From Granulicella sp. dw_53 (GTDB taxonomy: Bacteria; Acidobacteriota; Terriglobia; Terriglobales; Acidobacteriaceae): 64,000 nt of DNA. The stretch spans positions 1 to 64,000 of the forward strand of contig NZ_JAAVUR010000002.1 in assembly GCF_018449545.1 (NCBI RefSeq). The letters run 5' to 3'. Shown one piece after another: positions 43,301 to 52,970 of the stretch. Numbering within the stretch: position 1 is the stretch's first letter; every line of letters starts with the position of its first letter. The notes below the pieces were generated by a model. The model had not been told where the DNA came from. It worked only from the letters and a program-made list of their open reading frames with translations, and ran no database searches. The position numbers and the translations under genes are program-made.

Positions 43301-44176
43301 ATGAAGAAAACCTTGTCTCGACGCGATTTTGTTCGCTCCGGTGCGCTGCTTGCCGCCGCAGCTTCTGCTCCTTCTGCTGCTTTTGCCTCTGCTGCACCTG
43401 TCGCTGAACCGGGCCCGGTGCAGGCTTCGCCGTTCAAGCTGGGTGTGGCGAGCTACACCTTCCGCAGCTTTACGCGGGATAAGTTGATCGAGAATCTGAA
43501 GCAGTTGAAGATCAGCACGGTGAATTGCAAGGATATTAAGGACCATCTGCCGTTCGCCGCGGCGGATGAAGCTGTGGCGGTCGAGGCTTATAAGGCTGCC
43601 GGGATCAAGATTACCGCTGGCGGGACGGTTACCTTCAACAAGGACGAGGATGAGGATATTCGGGCTAAGTTCGATTACCTGAAGCGGGCTGGGATCGCAG
43701 TGGTGGTCGCGGGTGGGCCGACTCCGGCGATTATGAAGCGGATCGAGAAGTTCGTGAAGGAGTACGACATCAAGTTTGCGCTGCATAACCATGGGCCGGA
43801 GGATCCGATGTGGCATTCGCCCCTGGATGTGCTGAAGGTGGTGAAGGATATGGACCCGCGGATGGGATGCTGCATCGACGTGGGCCACTGCGCGCGGGCG
43901 GGAGTCAATCCGGTGGATGCGATCAAGGAGGTTGGGCCACGGGTGTTCGACCTGCATGTGAAGGATCTGGCGAACTACCAGAGCCGGGATAGCCAGGTAG
44001 ATGTTGGCGACGGCATTCTTCCCTTTAAGGGGATCTTTGAGGCTCTGCTGGCGATTCAGTACAAGGGGTATGTGGATCTGGAGTATGAGATTCATGCGGA
44101 TGACCCGATGCCCGGGGTAATCAAGAGCTTTGCGTATATGCGTGGGGTTTTGGCGGGGATGGGTTATAAGGCTTAG
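43301..44176 (+). CDS. Sugar-phosphate isomerase/epimerase-type TIM barrel, Tat-exported
   Basis: 291 residues from ATG 43301, which gives a twin-arginine signal (MKKTLSRRDFVRSGALLAAAA). The xylose-isomerase-like barrel has FKLGVASYTFRSF, KFALHNHGPEDPMWH, MGCCIDVGHCARAG and the metal-ligand Glu in GYVDLEYEIHADDP. Such proteins isomerise or dehydrate sugars in the periplasm; substrate unknown. Starts 57 bp after the DUF2165 gene. Confidence 0.9.
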   Translation: MKKTLSRRDFVRSGALLAAAASAPSAAFASAAPVAEPGPVQASPFKLGVASYTFRSFTRDKLIENLKQLKISTVNCKDIKDHLPFAAADEAVAVEAYKAAGIKITAGGTVTFNKDEDEDIRAKFDYLKRAGIAVVVAGGPTPAIMKRIEKFVKEYDIKFALHNHGPEDPMWHSPLDVLKVVKDMDPRMGCCIDVGHCARAGVNPVDAIKEVGPRVFDLHVKDLANYQSRDSQVDVGDGILPFKGIFEALLAIQYKGYVDLEYEIHADDPMPGVIKSFAYMRGVLAGMGYKA

Positions 44177-44249
44177 CTTTTGCTCCTTCTGGGGGCCTCC
44201 ACCCCGGTGTTCTTCGGCATCCGGAGAGATGAGGTCGGGATAAGAGGGC

Positions 44250-44312
44250 GGTCGTGCTTCGCACGATACCCCACCCTATTTGCGGTGAGACTGCAAAAAG
44301 GGTGGGGCACCC
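44250..44312. repeat. 62-bp stem-loop repeat, copy 2
   Basis: Same orientation as copy 1 at 27205-27266 and almost identical (one base substitution and one inserted A are visible). CCCCACCCT and AGGGTGGGG form the outer stem, CGTGC/GCACG the inner one. It lies between the isomerase gene and tyrS. Confidence 0.87.
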
Positions 44313-44361
44313 GGATTTGTGCTGCTTCCGGATGTAGGAGTGGAATTTATACTGGACGGAT

Positions 44362-45654
44362 ATGTCCGCTTCCTTGTCTGAGAATGAGAATATGTCCGTT
44401 TTTTTTCCGTCGCTTGAAGAGCAGCTTGATCTGATTACGAAGGGCGCCGCGGAGATTTTGCCGCTGGAGGCGCTGAAGGAGCGCATTACGCGGTCGATTT
44501 CGACCGGGGTGCCGATGCGGATCAAGGCGGGGTTCGATCCTACGGCTCCGGATCTGCACCTGGGGCATACGGTTTTGATTCGGAAGCTGCGGCACTTTCA
44601 GCAGTTGGGGCATGTGGTCATCTTCCTGATCGGGGATTCGACGGCGCTGATCGGCGATCCTACGGGGCGTAATGTGACGCGTAAGCCACTGACGCGGGAG
44701 GAGATCGCGGCGAATGCGGAAACCTATAAGGAGCAGGTGTTCAAGATCCTTGACCCGGTGCTGACCGAGGTTCGGTACAACTCGGAGTGGCTGGATACGT
44801 TGGGCTACTACGACATGGTCAAGCTGATGGCGCAGTTTACGGTGTCGCAGATGCTGGAGCGGGAGGACTTTCACAAGCGGTTCAATGAGGAGCAGCCGAT
44901 CGCTCTGCATGAGCTGATCTATCCGATTGCGCAGGGGTATGACTCGGTGGCGCTGAAGTGCGATGTGGAGCTGGGGGGGACGGACCAGAAGTTCAACCTG
45001 ATGCGTGGGAGGGATCTGCAGAAGCACTTCGGACAGCCGCAGCAGAGCATTCTGATGATGCCGATTATTGAGGGTTTGGATGGCGTGCAGAAGATGTCCA
45101 AGTCTCTGGGGAATGCGATCGGGATCAAGGAGTCGCCGGCGGAGATGTATGGGAAGCTGATGTCGATCTCGGACGAGCTGATGTGGAAGTACTGGGTGTT
45201 TTTGACGGACTTGCGGGGCAGCGAGATCGAGCAGATGAAGGCGGACGTGGCAAGTGGCGCTTTGCATCCGATGCTGGCGAAGAAGAATCTGGCGCGGGTG
45301 ATTACGGCGGACTTCCACTCGGAGGAGCTGGCGGAGGTGGCGGCGGAGAGCTGGGCTACGCAGTTTCAGCAGCGTGGCGTGAGCGAGGATGTGCCGGTGG
45401 TGCGGGTGTCCTGGGACGAAGACGGGTTGGTCGATGTGCTTGGGGACCTGGGTGGTGGTGTTCGAATGGCGAAGCTGCTGCACTTCGCGGGCCTGGCCGC
45501 GTCGACGGGAGAGGCGACACGCAAGATCGCGGAGAACGCTGTGAGTATCAATGGGGAGAAGATCAGCAGCCGTATCGTTTCGAAGCATCAGCTTGGAGAC
45601 TCTCCGATCCTTCGGTTGGGGAAGAAGAGTGTTCGGGTGGAGTGGGTTGGGTAG
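44362..45654 (+). CDS. tyrS: Tyrosyl-tRNA synthetase
   Basis: 430 residues. HIGH-type motif in [17 protein letters not shown] motif in [17 protein letters not shown], Tyr-binding landmarks in [11 protein letters not shown] and [26 protein letters not shown] (in part), and a C-terminal S4 RNA-binding domain ([21 protein letters not shown], in part). Attaches tyrosine to tRNA-Tyr in the cytoplasm. ATG at 44362; a second in-frame ATG at 44392 would remove 10 residues. Confidence 0.97.
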   Translation: MSASLSENENMSVFFPSLEEQLDLITKGAAEILPLEALKERITRSISTGVPMRIKAGFDPTAPDLHLGHTVLIRKLRHFQQLGHVVIFLIGDSTALIGDPTGRNVTRKPLTREEIAANAETYKEQVFKILDPVLTEVRYNSEWLDTLGYYDMVKLMAQFTVSQMLEREDFHKRFNEEQPIALHELIYPIAQGYDSVALKCDVELGGTDQKFNLMRGRDLQKHFGQPQQSILMMPIIEGLDGVQKMSKSLGNAIGIKESPAEMYGKLMSISDELMWKYWVFLTDLRGSEIEQMKADVASGALHPMLAKKNLARVITADFHSEELAEVAAESWATQFQQRGVSEDVPVVRVSWDEDGLVDVLGDLGGGVRMAKLLHFAGLAASTGEATRKIAENAVSINGEKISSRIVSKHQLGDSPILRLGKKSVRVEWVG

Positions 45655-45672
45655 TTCGAGGTTGAGGAAGAC

Positions 45673-45732
45673 GGTTGTGCTTGCGCACGATACTCCACTC
45701 TATTGCGGTTAGGCTGCAAAAGGCGGTGCACC
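45673..45732. repeat. 62-bp stem-loop repeat, degenerate copy 3
   Basis: Related to copies 1 and 2 but diverged: GGTTGTGCTTGCGCACGATAC, then CTCCACTCTATTGCGGTTAG and GCTGCAAAAGGCGGTGCACC. The inner GTGC/GCAC hairpin is kept, the outer stem is broken. Located after tyrS. Confidence 0.75.
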
Positions 45733-45840
45733 GCATTGGTGGCGGGTTTGTCGGGTAAGTGACGCAGGGGCGTGGGATAGGGGCATTAGCCAACCCTTCT
45801 TTTATTGGCGGGCGTCTCATTAATTGAGGTGTGCACGGTG

Positions 45841-46701
45841 ATGAAAGCGAAAGCCTCTTTTGCAAGTAAATTTTGGGTGGGAGTGTTGGTTTTCTCGCTC
45901 TGCGCGTTGGCTGCGCGAGCGCAACAACAGGAATCGCAGGATGCGAAGGCGCAGGAGATGGTGCGGGTCGCAATGAAGACGGAGCTGGATGCGAGCCGGG
46001 ACGACCACTCGCACTGGGAGTACAAGGACACGTACCGCAATGCGGAGGGTGAGTCGATCTTTCGGGTGGTGGAGACGGCGAAGGGTGCGCTGAAGAAAAA
46101 GATCGAACACAATGGGCGTTCGCTGAACGATGCGGAGTTGAAGCAAGAGGATGCGAGGATCGAGACGTTTGTGCACGATCCGGCGCAGCAGGCGAAGCAG
46201 CGGAAGGATGGAGCCCAGGATGATAAGCGGGCGGAGGATTTGTTGCGGATGCTGCCGGACGCCTTTCTGTGGAAAGTGGTGAATGACTCCGGGGAGGCGG
46301 TGACGCTGGGGTTTGTGCCGAATCCGGAGTTCAATCCGCCGACGATGGAGTCGCGAGTGTTTGCGTCGATGGCGGGAGAGATTGTCGTAGATAAGGACCA
46401 GCACCGGATTCAGACGATCAAGGGCAAGCTGACGGACGATGTGAAGTTCGGGTTTGGGCTGTTTGGCCGGATGAAGAAGGGTGGGACGTTCGAGATCGAG
46501 CGACGGGAGTTGGCTCCGAAGATCTGGCAGATTACGGAGTCGCATGTGCACATCGAGGGAAAGGCGCTGCTGTTCAAGACGATTGGAGAGCAGGAGGACG
46601 ATGTGAAGAGCGAGTTCCGGAGGACTCCGGCGGAGACTACGCTCGAGCAGGCGGCGGAGAAGCTGAAGGGTGAGCCGGTTTCTTTGAGTGCTCGGCGGTG
46701 A
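45841..46701 (+). CDS. Secreted protein of unknown function
   Basis: 286 residues from ATG 45841, with GAGG upstream; the frame is open 12 codons earlier but those do not look coding. Signal peptide MKAKASFASKFWVGVLVFSLCALAARA. The mature protein resembles outer-membrane lipoprotein-sorting style beta folds in the second half (RVFASMAGEIVVDKDQHRI, VKFGFGLFGRMKKGGTFEIE) and has a charged helical first half. I do not recognise a named family. Probably periplasmic. Confidence 0.72.
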   Translation: MKAKASFASKFWVGVLVFSLCALAARAQQQESQDAKAQEMVRVAMKTELDASRDDHSHWEYKDTYRNAEGESIFRVVETAKGALKKKIEHNGRSLNDAELKQEDARIETFVHDPAQQAKQRKDGAQDDKRAEDLLRMLPDAFLWKVVNDSGEAVTLGFVPNPEFNPPTMESRVFASMAGEIVVDKDQHRIQTIKGKLTDDVKFGFGLFGRMKKGGTFEIERRELAPKIWQITESHVHIEGKALLFKTIGEQEDDVKSEFRRTPAETTLEQAAEKLKGEPVSLSARR

Positions 46702-46769
46702 TGGTTGAAGCTAGGCTTCGTTGGCTGGCTTCATCGATTGGGGCCGGTTTGGAATAGTTGAGATCCCAC

Positions 46770-46788
46770 CCTTCGCAAGGCGCGAAGG
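46770..46788. repeat. Hairpin CCTTCGC-AAGGC-GCGAAGG upstream of RNase R
   Basis: A perfect 7-bp stem with a 5-nt loop in the 130-bp gap before the RNase R gene, embedded in GATCCCACCC...GGATGAGGCGCCC. It resembles the CTTCG-type extragenic palindromes elsewhere in the window. Confidence 0.55.
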
Positions 46789-46870
46789 ATGAGGCGCCCG
46801 GGCGTTATTGCAGCGGGATAAAAACTGACAGCGTGCGGAGTTGGTGGGTGCGCGATATGCTCAGTATGAG

Positions 46871-49660
46871 ATGGCGCAGACACCGTATCCCCAGAGTGAT
46901 CGTGAGATTTTGAGGTTGATTCAGCGCTCGGCGGGGCATCGAGCCGGGTACAAACAGCTGGTGCGGGAGCTGGGGTTGGGTGGGGGGCGGGAGCGGCGGC
47001 TGTTGCTGGAGCAGTTGGCTCGGATTACGGTTCGGGGAGAGTTGGTCAAGACGGCGGATGAGCAGTGGAGTCTGCCGGCGGCTGCGCCGGAGAAGACGGC
47101 TCGTGCGGGGAAGAAGATGTATGACCGGCGAGGCGTGGAGATCTCTGAGAGTGGTGCGGCTGGCAAGGAGTTGCGGGCTACGCGGGACCGGTTGCTGGCG
47201 GGGCGGCTGGATCTGCATCGGGATGGGTATGGGTTTGTGCGCCCGAACGGGAGTGTGGACCGAAGCGACGACCTGTTTATTCCTCCGAATGAGCTGAACG
47301 GCGCGATGCAGGGGGATGAGGTGCTGGTGGACGAGGCTCCGCCGGGGCGGGACGGGCGGAGGAGCGGGCGGGTGGCCCGGGTGTTGACGCGGCGGAATCC
47401 GACGGTGGTGGGGATCTTTCATTATGCGCGGGGGCATCGGAGGGGTGGGGCGTGGGATCGGGAGCCCATTATCAATGGGAATTATGTGACTCCGCTGGAT
47501 GAGCGGATGACGCAGCCGGTGCTGATTCCGGAGGGGATGGAGATTCCGGTGGTGGCTCCGGAGACTCCGCACCGGGTGCTGGGGGAGGAGGCTCGGGTGC
47601 AGCAGTTGGATTGGATGGACCCGACGCTGACGCAGCCGCTGGAGGGGCTGGCGGTGGATGTGGAGATTAACGACTTTCCGGGGGTGGGAAGGCCGGCGAA
47701 GGGCCGGGTGATCGAGGTGTTGGGCGATCCGGATGGGTTTGGGGTGGATGTGGAGATTATTATCCGCAAGCATCATCTGCCGCATGTGTTTCCGGCGAAT
47801 GTGCTGGCGGAGGCGACGGACTCGGCTGCGCAGACGGTGGATGTGCTGGATGCGGAGGAGCTGGAGTTACGGCGGGACTTTCGCGGGCTGCCGATTGTGA
47901 CGATCGATGGGGAGACGGCCCGGGACTTCGACGATGCGGTGTTGGTAAGGGAGCTGGAGAACGGGAACTGGGAGCTGCAGGTGCATATCGCGGATGTGAG
48001 CGCGTATGTGCGGCCAGGGACGGCGCTGGATCTGGAGGCGAGGCTCAGAGGGACGAGCGTTTACTTTCCGGACCGGGCGATTCCGATGCTGCCGCCGCAG
48101 CTTTCGAGTGGGATGTGCAGTCTGAGGCCGGATGAGGATCGGCTGGTGCTGAGCTGCGTGATGGAGATTGACGGGCGCGGCGAGGTATTGGGGTACGAGG
48201 TGTGCGAGGGGATCATCCGCAGCGCGCGGCGGATGACGTACACGCAGGTGCAGGGCGTGATCGATGGGAACGCGGAGACGCGGGCGGAGTTTGCGGAGCT
48301 GGTGCCGGAGTTTGAACGGATGCTGGAGCTGGCGCTGAAGCTGAATGCGAAGCGGCGGCGGAGGGGATCGATCGACTTCGATCTGCCGGAGCCGGTGATA
48401 CGGTTCGATCCGAAGGGCAATATGGAGAGCATCGTGCGGAGCGAGCGGGGGTGGTCGCACCGGCTGATCGAGGAGTTCATGCTGAGCGCGAATGAGTGCG
48501 TGGCGACGTGGATCGAACGGCAAGGGGTGGCGAGTGTGTACCGCATCCATGAGACGCCGGACCCGAAGCGGATTGTGGACTTTGAGGAGACGGCGGCGGG
48601 TTTTGGATACTCGCTGGGGATTGGGAATCTGCCGGTGAAGCGGATGACGATGAAGAGCGACCGGCGGGATGTGAGGCGGGGCGGCTCCGGCGGCGGGGGC
48701 GGGGGGCAGGTGAAGCAGCATGAGGTTCCGGATGCGATTCCGGTGACTCCGCAGATGTATCAGAGGCTGACGGCGAAGATTGCGGGAAAGCCGGAGGAGC
48801 GGATTCTGGCGTTCCTGATGCTGCGAAGCTTGAAGCAGGCTCGGTACAGCGAGAAGAATGTGGGGCACTTTGCGCTGGCGAGCCCCAGCTATACGCACTT
48901 TACTTCGCCGATTCGGCGGTATCCGGATTTGATTGTGCATCGATTGTTGCGGGAGCTGATTCGGGAGGGCAAGGATACACGGGGTGGGGCGATTTTGAGC
49001 GACGATCCGCAGCCCTGGCAGATGGCCGTCGATGCCGCGGCAGGGAAGAAGACGGAGCGTGGGGCGCGGGGTGAGCGGGTCGAGTTAGAGGGGCCGATTC
49101 CGGAGGCGGAGCTGGCGGCGATTGCGACGGAGAGCAGCCAGAGCGAGCGGCGGGCGGACGATGCCGAGCGTGAGCTGATGGAGTGGAAGAAGATCAAGTT
49201 CATGCAGGACAGGGTGGGCGAGGACTTCAACGCGATTGTGTTGAGCTGCACGAAGTATGGGTTCTTTGTGGAGCTGGATGACCTGTTTATTGAGGGGCTG
49301 GTGCCGCTGAGTTCTTTGCAGGATGATCGGTACTACTTCCGCGATACGGACCGGACGATCGTGGGGGGGATGAACGGCCGGGTGTTCAAGATGGGGCAGC
49401 GGGTGCATGTGCTGCTGGACAGGATCGACCGGCAGCAGCGGCGGTTGCAGTTTGCTTTGCTGCCCTCGGATGAGGAGGTGCAGACGGCGAGTGGGATGGG
49501 GTCGCTGCGGGGGCCGAAGAAGGCGAAGAAGACTGCGGTGGGGGAGGATGGGCGGGTAGTACATAGCTCGCCGGACCGGTCGGGCAAGGCGCGGAAGGCT
49601 AAGGGTGGGAAGACGAAGGCGCGGTTGAGGGATAAGAAGAGTAAGGGGAAGCGGAAGTAA
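46871..49660 (+). CDS. rnr: RNase R, 3'-5' exoribonuclease
   Basis: 929 residues from ATG 46871 (the frame opens at 46841). N-terminal winged-helix and cold-shock domains (YPQSDREILRLIQRSAGHRAG in part; LDLHRDGYGFVRPNG), catalytic RNB domain with RDFDDAVLV and ISAYV-like region HIADVSAYVRPGT, DLEARLRGTSVYFPDRAIPM (in part), and a C-terminal S1 domain (FNAIVLSCTKYGFFVELDDLFIEG in part) ending in a Lys/Arg-rich tail KGGKTKARLRDKKSKGKRK. A Gly-rich insert SGGGGGGQVKQ sits in the RNB region near residue 615. Degrades structured RNA. Confidence 0.95.
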   Translation: MAQTPYPQSDREILRLIQRSAGHRAGYKQLVRELGLGGGRERRLLLEQLARITVRGELVKTADEQWSLPAAAPEKTARAGKKMYDRRGVEISESGAAGKELRATRDRLLAGRLDLHRDGYGFVRPNGSVDRSDDLFIPPNELNGAMQGDEVLVDEAPPGRDGRRSGRVARVLTRRNPTVVGIFHYARGHRRGGAWDREPIINGNYVTPLDERMTQPVLIPEGMEIPVVAPETPHRVLGEEARVQQLDWMDPTLTQPLEGLAVDVEINDFPGVGRPAKGRVIEVLGDPDGFGVDVEIIIRKHHLPHVFPANVLAEATDSAAQTVDVLDAEELELRRDFRGLPIVTIDGETARDFDDAVLVRELENGNWELQVHIADVSAYVRPGTALDLEARLRGTSVYFPDRAIPMLPPQLSSGMCSLRPDEDRLVLSCVMEIDGRGEVLGYEVCEGIIRSARRMTYTQVQGVIDGNAETRAEFAELVPEFERMLELALKLNAKRRRRGSIDFDLPEPVIRFDPKGNMESIVRSERGWSHRLIEEFMLSANECVATWIERQGVASVYRIHETPDPKRIVDFEETAAGFGYSLGIGNLPVKRMTMKSDRRDVRRGGSGGGGGGQVKQHEVPDAIPVTPQMYQRLTAKIAGKPEERILAFLMLRSLKQARYSEKNVGHFALASPSYTHFTSPIRRYPDLIVHRLLRELIREGKDTRGGAILSDDPQPWQMAVDAAAGKKTERGARGERVELEGPIPEAELAAIATESSQSERRADDAERELMEWKKIKFMQDRVGEDFNAIVLSCTKYGFFVELDDLFIEGLVPLSSLQDDRYYFRDTDRTIVGGMNGRVFKMGQRVHVLLDRIDRQQRRLQFALLPSDEEVQTASGMGSLRGPKKAKKTAVGEDGRVVHSSPDRSGKARKAKGGKTKARLRDKKSKGKRK

Positions 49661-49706
49661 GGGGACTTTTGTATGTACGTTGGCTCAAAAGTGACTTATG
49701 TAGTGT

Positions 49707-50036
49707 TCATTTTGTGCTCTGCGCTTGGCACTGTTTTCTACTGTCTTCAAGGTCGGAGGCTTGGTAATCGGGTTTCATGACTACCATCTTTCCGCCTTTT
49801 TGCTGAAGCTCTCGAACGTCGCCATCACCGAGTTCCGAGCGCCATTTGAATCCTGACGGGTAATCGCCCTCCACATAATCGAAGGGCCGATGGGGATGTA
49901 TCCGGGACATGTTTTCTCCAAACTTATTAACGTGGCGTTTTAGAATTACGCACGGCTGGCTTGGTTTGGGAGTTTGTGCGGAAGAAAAAGCGGAGAACGC
50001 AACAACGAACGCCAGCCATCGTTTCGTGTCTCTCAC
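49707..50036 (-). CDS. Small secreted protein, unknown
   Basis: 109 residues: signal peptide MRDTKRWLAFVVAFSAFSSAQ, then HVNKFGENMSRIHPHRPFDYVEG and WRSELGDGDVRELQQKGGKMVV. Two cysteines remain in the mature part and might form a disulfide. Codon use is AT-richer than RNase R. It stands alone between convergent rnr and divergent argC. No family recognised. Confidence 0.6.
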   Translation of the reverse strand: MRDTKRWLAFVVAFSAFSSAQTPKPSQPCVILKRHVNKFGENMSRIHPHRPFDYVEGDYPSGFKWRSELGDGDVRELQQKGGKMVVMKPDYQASDLEDSRKQCQAQSTK

Positions 50037-50195
50037 AAGTTTGTCTCCTGCTGTGATGCCACCATCATATGCTCTTCAACACACATTGCAGGCACTCCCC
50101 GGGAGTAAGAGGCGTTTCTTTTCTCGGGGTTGAGCGGTGATAATGGAAGGTAGAGTTCGCTTGCGTGCGAGTGAAGAAGGGGATACACAGAACCG

Positions 50196-51173
50196 ATGGC
50201 ATTGAAGGTTTTTATCGACGGCGAGGCGGGGACGACGGGGCTGCAGATTCGTGACCGTTTGCAGGGGCGGACGGATCTGGAGTTGATCTCGATTGATCCG
50301 GCGCTGCGTAAGGATGCGAAGGCGCGGGCGGAGGCGTTGAATGGCGCGGATGCGGTGATTCTTTGTCTGCCGGATGATGCTGCGAAGGAGGCGGTGGCGC
50401 TGATCTCGAATGACAGCGTGCGCGTGATCGATGCTTCGACGGCGCATCGGGTGGCTCCGGACTGGGTGTATGGGTTTGCGGAGATGAGTGAGGGGCAGCG
50501 GAAGGCGATTGCCGAGGCCAAGCGGGTCTCCAACCCTGGTTGTTTTGCTACGGGTGCGATTGCGCTGCTGAGGCCGATTGTTGAGGCCAAGTTGCTACCG
50601 GCGAAGTTTCCGGTGTCGATCCATGCGGTTTCGGGGTACAGCGGCGGGGGTAAGGGGTTAATTACGGAGTTTGAGATGGCTCCGTCGAATGGAACGAGCG
50701 ATGCGTTCCGGGGGTATGGGTTGTCGCTGGCGCACAAGCATCTGCCGGAGATTCAGAGGTATTCGGGATTGAGCCATGCTCCGGTCTTCTCGCCTTCGGT
50801 AGCGCGGTATGCGCAGGGGATGATCGTGGAGGTTCCGCTGCAGTTGTGGGCGCTGGGGAGCGATGTTACTCCGGCGGAGCTTCGCAGGGTGCTGACCGAG
50901 GCGTATGCGGGGTCGAAGTTTGTCGAGGTGGCCTCGGATGAGGAGACGGCGGAGTTGCAGATCGCTCGGACGACTGCGAGCGGATATGTTGGGGCGCTCG
51001 ATCCGGAGAGCCTCAATAATACCAATCGGATGAGGCTGTTCGTGTTTGGAAATCCGGATAAGCAGCAGGCCCGGTTGATTGCGGTGCTGGATAATCTGGG
51101 TAAAGGTGCTTCGGGGGCGGCGGTACAGAATCTGAATTTGATGCTGGGGCTGGACGAGGGTACTGGGTTGTAA
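50196..51173 (+). CDS. argC: N-acetyl-gamma-glutamyl-phosphate reductase, short type
   Basis: 325 residues, the length of type-2 ArgC. NADP-binding start [18 protein letters not shown], catalytic Cys in [16 protein letters not shown], and [11 protein letters not shown]. Third step of arginine synthesis: reduction of N-acetylglutamyl phosphate. It appears alone here, without other arg genes. Confidence 0.95.
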   Translation: MALKVFIDGEAGTTGLQIRDRLQGRTDLELISIDPALRKDAKARAEALNGADAVILCLPDDAAKEAVALISNDSVRVIDASTAHRVAPDWVYGFAEMSEGQRKAIAEAKRVSNPGCFATGAIALLRPIVEAKLLPAKFPVSIHAVSGYSGGGKGLITEFEMAPSNGTSDAFRGYGLSLAHKHLPEIQRYSGLSHAPVFSPSVARYAQGMIVEVPLQLWALGSDVTPAELRRVLTEAYAGSKFVEVASDEETAELQIARTTASGYVGALDPESLNNTNRMRLFVFGNPDKQQARLIAVLDNLGKGASGAAVQNLNLMLGLDEGTGL

Positions 51174-51261
51174 GCAGGCAGCCGAGATCGCTTCCAAGAG
51201 GGTCTACGCCAGGCTGCGCGGTTTTTGTACCAGCTACAATCGGGAGAGGAGAAATACTGCG

Positions 51262-51534
51262 ATGGCGCACATGGTTTTCGATACGCGATTCAAAACTGAG
51301 ATGGAAGGGCTGGATGAGCCGCCGTTTGACTCGGACTTTGGGCAGAAGATCTTCAAGAATGTCTCGAAGAAGAGCTGGGGCGAGTGGGTGGAGCGGCAGA
51401 AGATGCTGTTAAATGAGTATCGGCTGCAGCCTTGGACCCAGGAGGCACAGGATTTTCTGGTGGAACAGATGAACGAGTTTTTCTTCGGCGAAGGCGGTGC
51501 GTTGCCGAAGGAGTATGTGGCTCCGACGCAGTAG
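51262..51534 (+). CDS. yggX: YggX-family Fe(2+)-trafficking protein
   Basis: 90 residues. The core FGQKIFKNVSKKSWGEWVERQKMLLNEYRL (in part) and FLVEQMNEFFFGEG matches YggX, which protects iron-sulfur clusters from oxidation. The conserved N-terminal Cys of the family (FC near residue 7) is replaced here: MVFDTRF has Asp at that position. AGGAG precedes the ATG at a suitable distance, and a TACAAT at 51235-51240 could be the -10 box. Confidence 0.88.
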   Translation: MAHMVFDTRFKTEMEGLDEPPFDSDFGQKIFKNVSKKSWGEWVERQKMLLNEYRLQPWTQEAQDFLVEQMNEFFFGEGGALPKEYVAPTQ

Positions 51535-51635
51535 TTGAGTGGGCGAGGCCTGCCGGTGGAGGGCAGGTCTCGTGTACACTTGGAGATGCAGGATACCCCG
51601 CCGTCGCCCTCTCGGGCTGACGGGCCAACACAAGT

Positions 51636-51712
51636 CGGGACGTGGCTCAGCCTGGTAGAGCGCACCCTTGGGGTGGGTGAGGTCGCTAGTTCGAATCTAG
51701 TCGTCCCGACCA
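51636..51712 (+). tRNA. tRNA-Pro (anticodon GGG)
   Basis: 77 nt. Acceptor arms CGGGACG/CGTCCCG are fully complementary; D-arm GCTC...GAGC; anticodon stem CACCC/GGGTG with loop TTGGGGT giving anticodon GGG; T-arm with TTCGAAT; CCA is encoded. A tyrosine integrase gene ends 79 bp downstream and points toward this tRNA, so the tRNA 3' end is the likely attachment site of the following island. Confidence 0.96.
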
Positions 51713-51791
51713 TTTATTCCAATCACTTAGCGTTAGCGGAGTCTCTCTTCGGGTCCAAATGCGGGTCCGATCTGGGTCTGTGCTGTTTTCC

Positions 51792-52958
51792 TCACTCCGG
51801 CTCACTCTTCATCTCCTTTCCAATCACCATGGCCGCAATGGCATCCTGTGCCGCTCTCTTGTCCGCAGTGACAGCTTTTGCATAGACACCCAGCGTCATC
51901 ATCGGCGAAGAGTGGCGCAGTAAATCCTGCGTGGTCTTCACCGATGCCCCCGAAGAATGAAGCAGGGTCGCCAGGGTTCGTCGGAAGCTGTGCCATCCGA
52001 TCGTCTTGGTGATCCCTGCCCTTTCCGCCGCAGGCCGTATGTGACGTTTGAGAACTGCATCCGGCCAATAAGGTCTTTCGCCGATCGCCCGCGGACTGGC
52101 GAATATCCAATCGTTCGGTTTGGGGAACGCCGTCGTCTTCCGCCATTCTTCAAGAGCTGTTGCCAGTTCTGTGGATAGCGGCAGAGGGCGCCGCGAGGCC
52201 AGGGTCTTCGGGGGACCTTCAACCTGATCGACCATCGACCGTACTACTTTCATCTCAGAGTCGGCGAAGTTGATATCCGCCCACTTCAATCCAAACAACT
52301 CACCCCGGCGAAGGCCTGTAACAGCCGCAAGGAGGATGAGGGTGAAAAAAGGATCGCGTAATTCGTCCAGGAGCGCTGCTACCTCTACAGGTGCGAGAAC
52401 AATCTCTTCCTGTTGAGGTAAAGAACCCTGCCGAACGAGCCGAATGGGATTTCGTGTCATCCATTCATAGCGCATGGCGTGTTGGAAGAGCACGCTCATG
52501 ACGCCCTTAGTTTTAGCCTTGGAACCGGGAGCTCCGGGCCTCCCATTCAACCAATTCTCAACCGCGACGGGCTTTATGTCCTTTAGCCGATGATCTCCCC
52601 ATGTAGGAGAGATGATGTTCACCAGCTGGTGGACGTAAACCTGTTTGGTTCGAGTGGTCTTTCCGTTGCTGTCTGCCAGTTCCACTCTCCGAAAGTGTTC
52701 AATGAGCTGGTTCACCTTCATGGAGCTGAAACTCCAGCCTCCCGCTTCATCGTTGATTTCGAGTCGTAACCCTTCTATCGCCTTGAGCGCTTCAGCTTTA
52801 GATCGAAGCTCTGACTTCTGTCCGACGATCTGCTTACGGCGCGAGAGATGTCCGCTCTGATCTTTCTCCCACCAACGGTAAACCCAAACCGGAGAACTTT
52901 TACTTCTCCGCTCAATTGTCAAAGAACCTTGCTGATAGCGTGCTCGTTGTAAGTTCAT
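51792..52958 (-). CDS. Tyrosine-type integrase of a tRNA-Pro genomic island
   Basis: 388 residues. N-terminal Arm/SAM-like DNA-binding domains (residues ~10-160) are followed by the catalytic domain with the full residue set: Arg217 in TGLRRGELFGL, His323 and Arg326 in WHSFRRTLA, His349 in LLRHSSPMM and Tyr359 in GVYAK. It appears intact and able to act. Location next to a tRNA 3' end and next to an excisionase gene is the standard arrangement of an integrative element. Confidence 0.95.
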   Translation of the reverse strand: MNLQRARYQQGSLTIERRSKSSPVWVYRWWEKDQSGHLSRRKQIVGQKSELRSKAEALKAIEGLRLEINDEAGGWSFSSMKVNQLIEHFRRVELADSNGKTTRTKQVYVHQLVNIISPTWGDHRLKDIKPVAVENWLNGRPGAPGSKAKTKGVMSVLFQHAMRYEWMTRNPIRLVRQGSLPQQEEIVLAPVEVAALLDELRDPFFTLILLAAVTGLRRGELFGLKWADINFADSEMKVVRSMVDQVEGPPKTLASRRPLPLSTELATALEEWRKTTAFPKPNDWIFASPRAIGERPYWPDAVLKRHIRPAAERAGITKTIGWHSFRRTLATLLHSSGASVKTTQDLLRHSSPMMTLGVYAKAVTADKRAAQDAIAAMVIGKEMKSEPE

Positions 52959-52970
52959 GTGCCTTCTCCT

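Noticed and set aside
41735-44095. Long minus-strand frame joined to RidA
   Set aside because: Only the last 159 codons (41255-41734) are RidA; the upstream part is antisense to the cytochrome, DUF2165 and isomerase genes and is Arg/His/Pro-rich.
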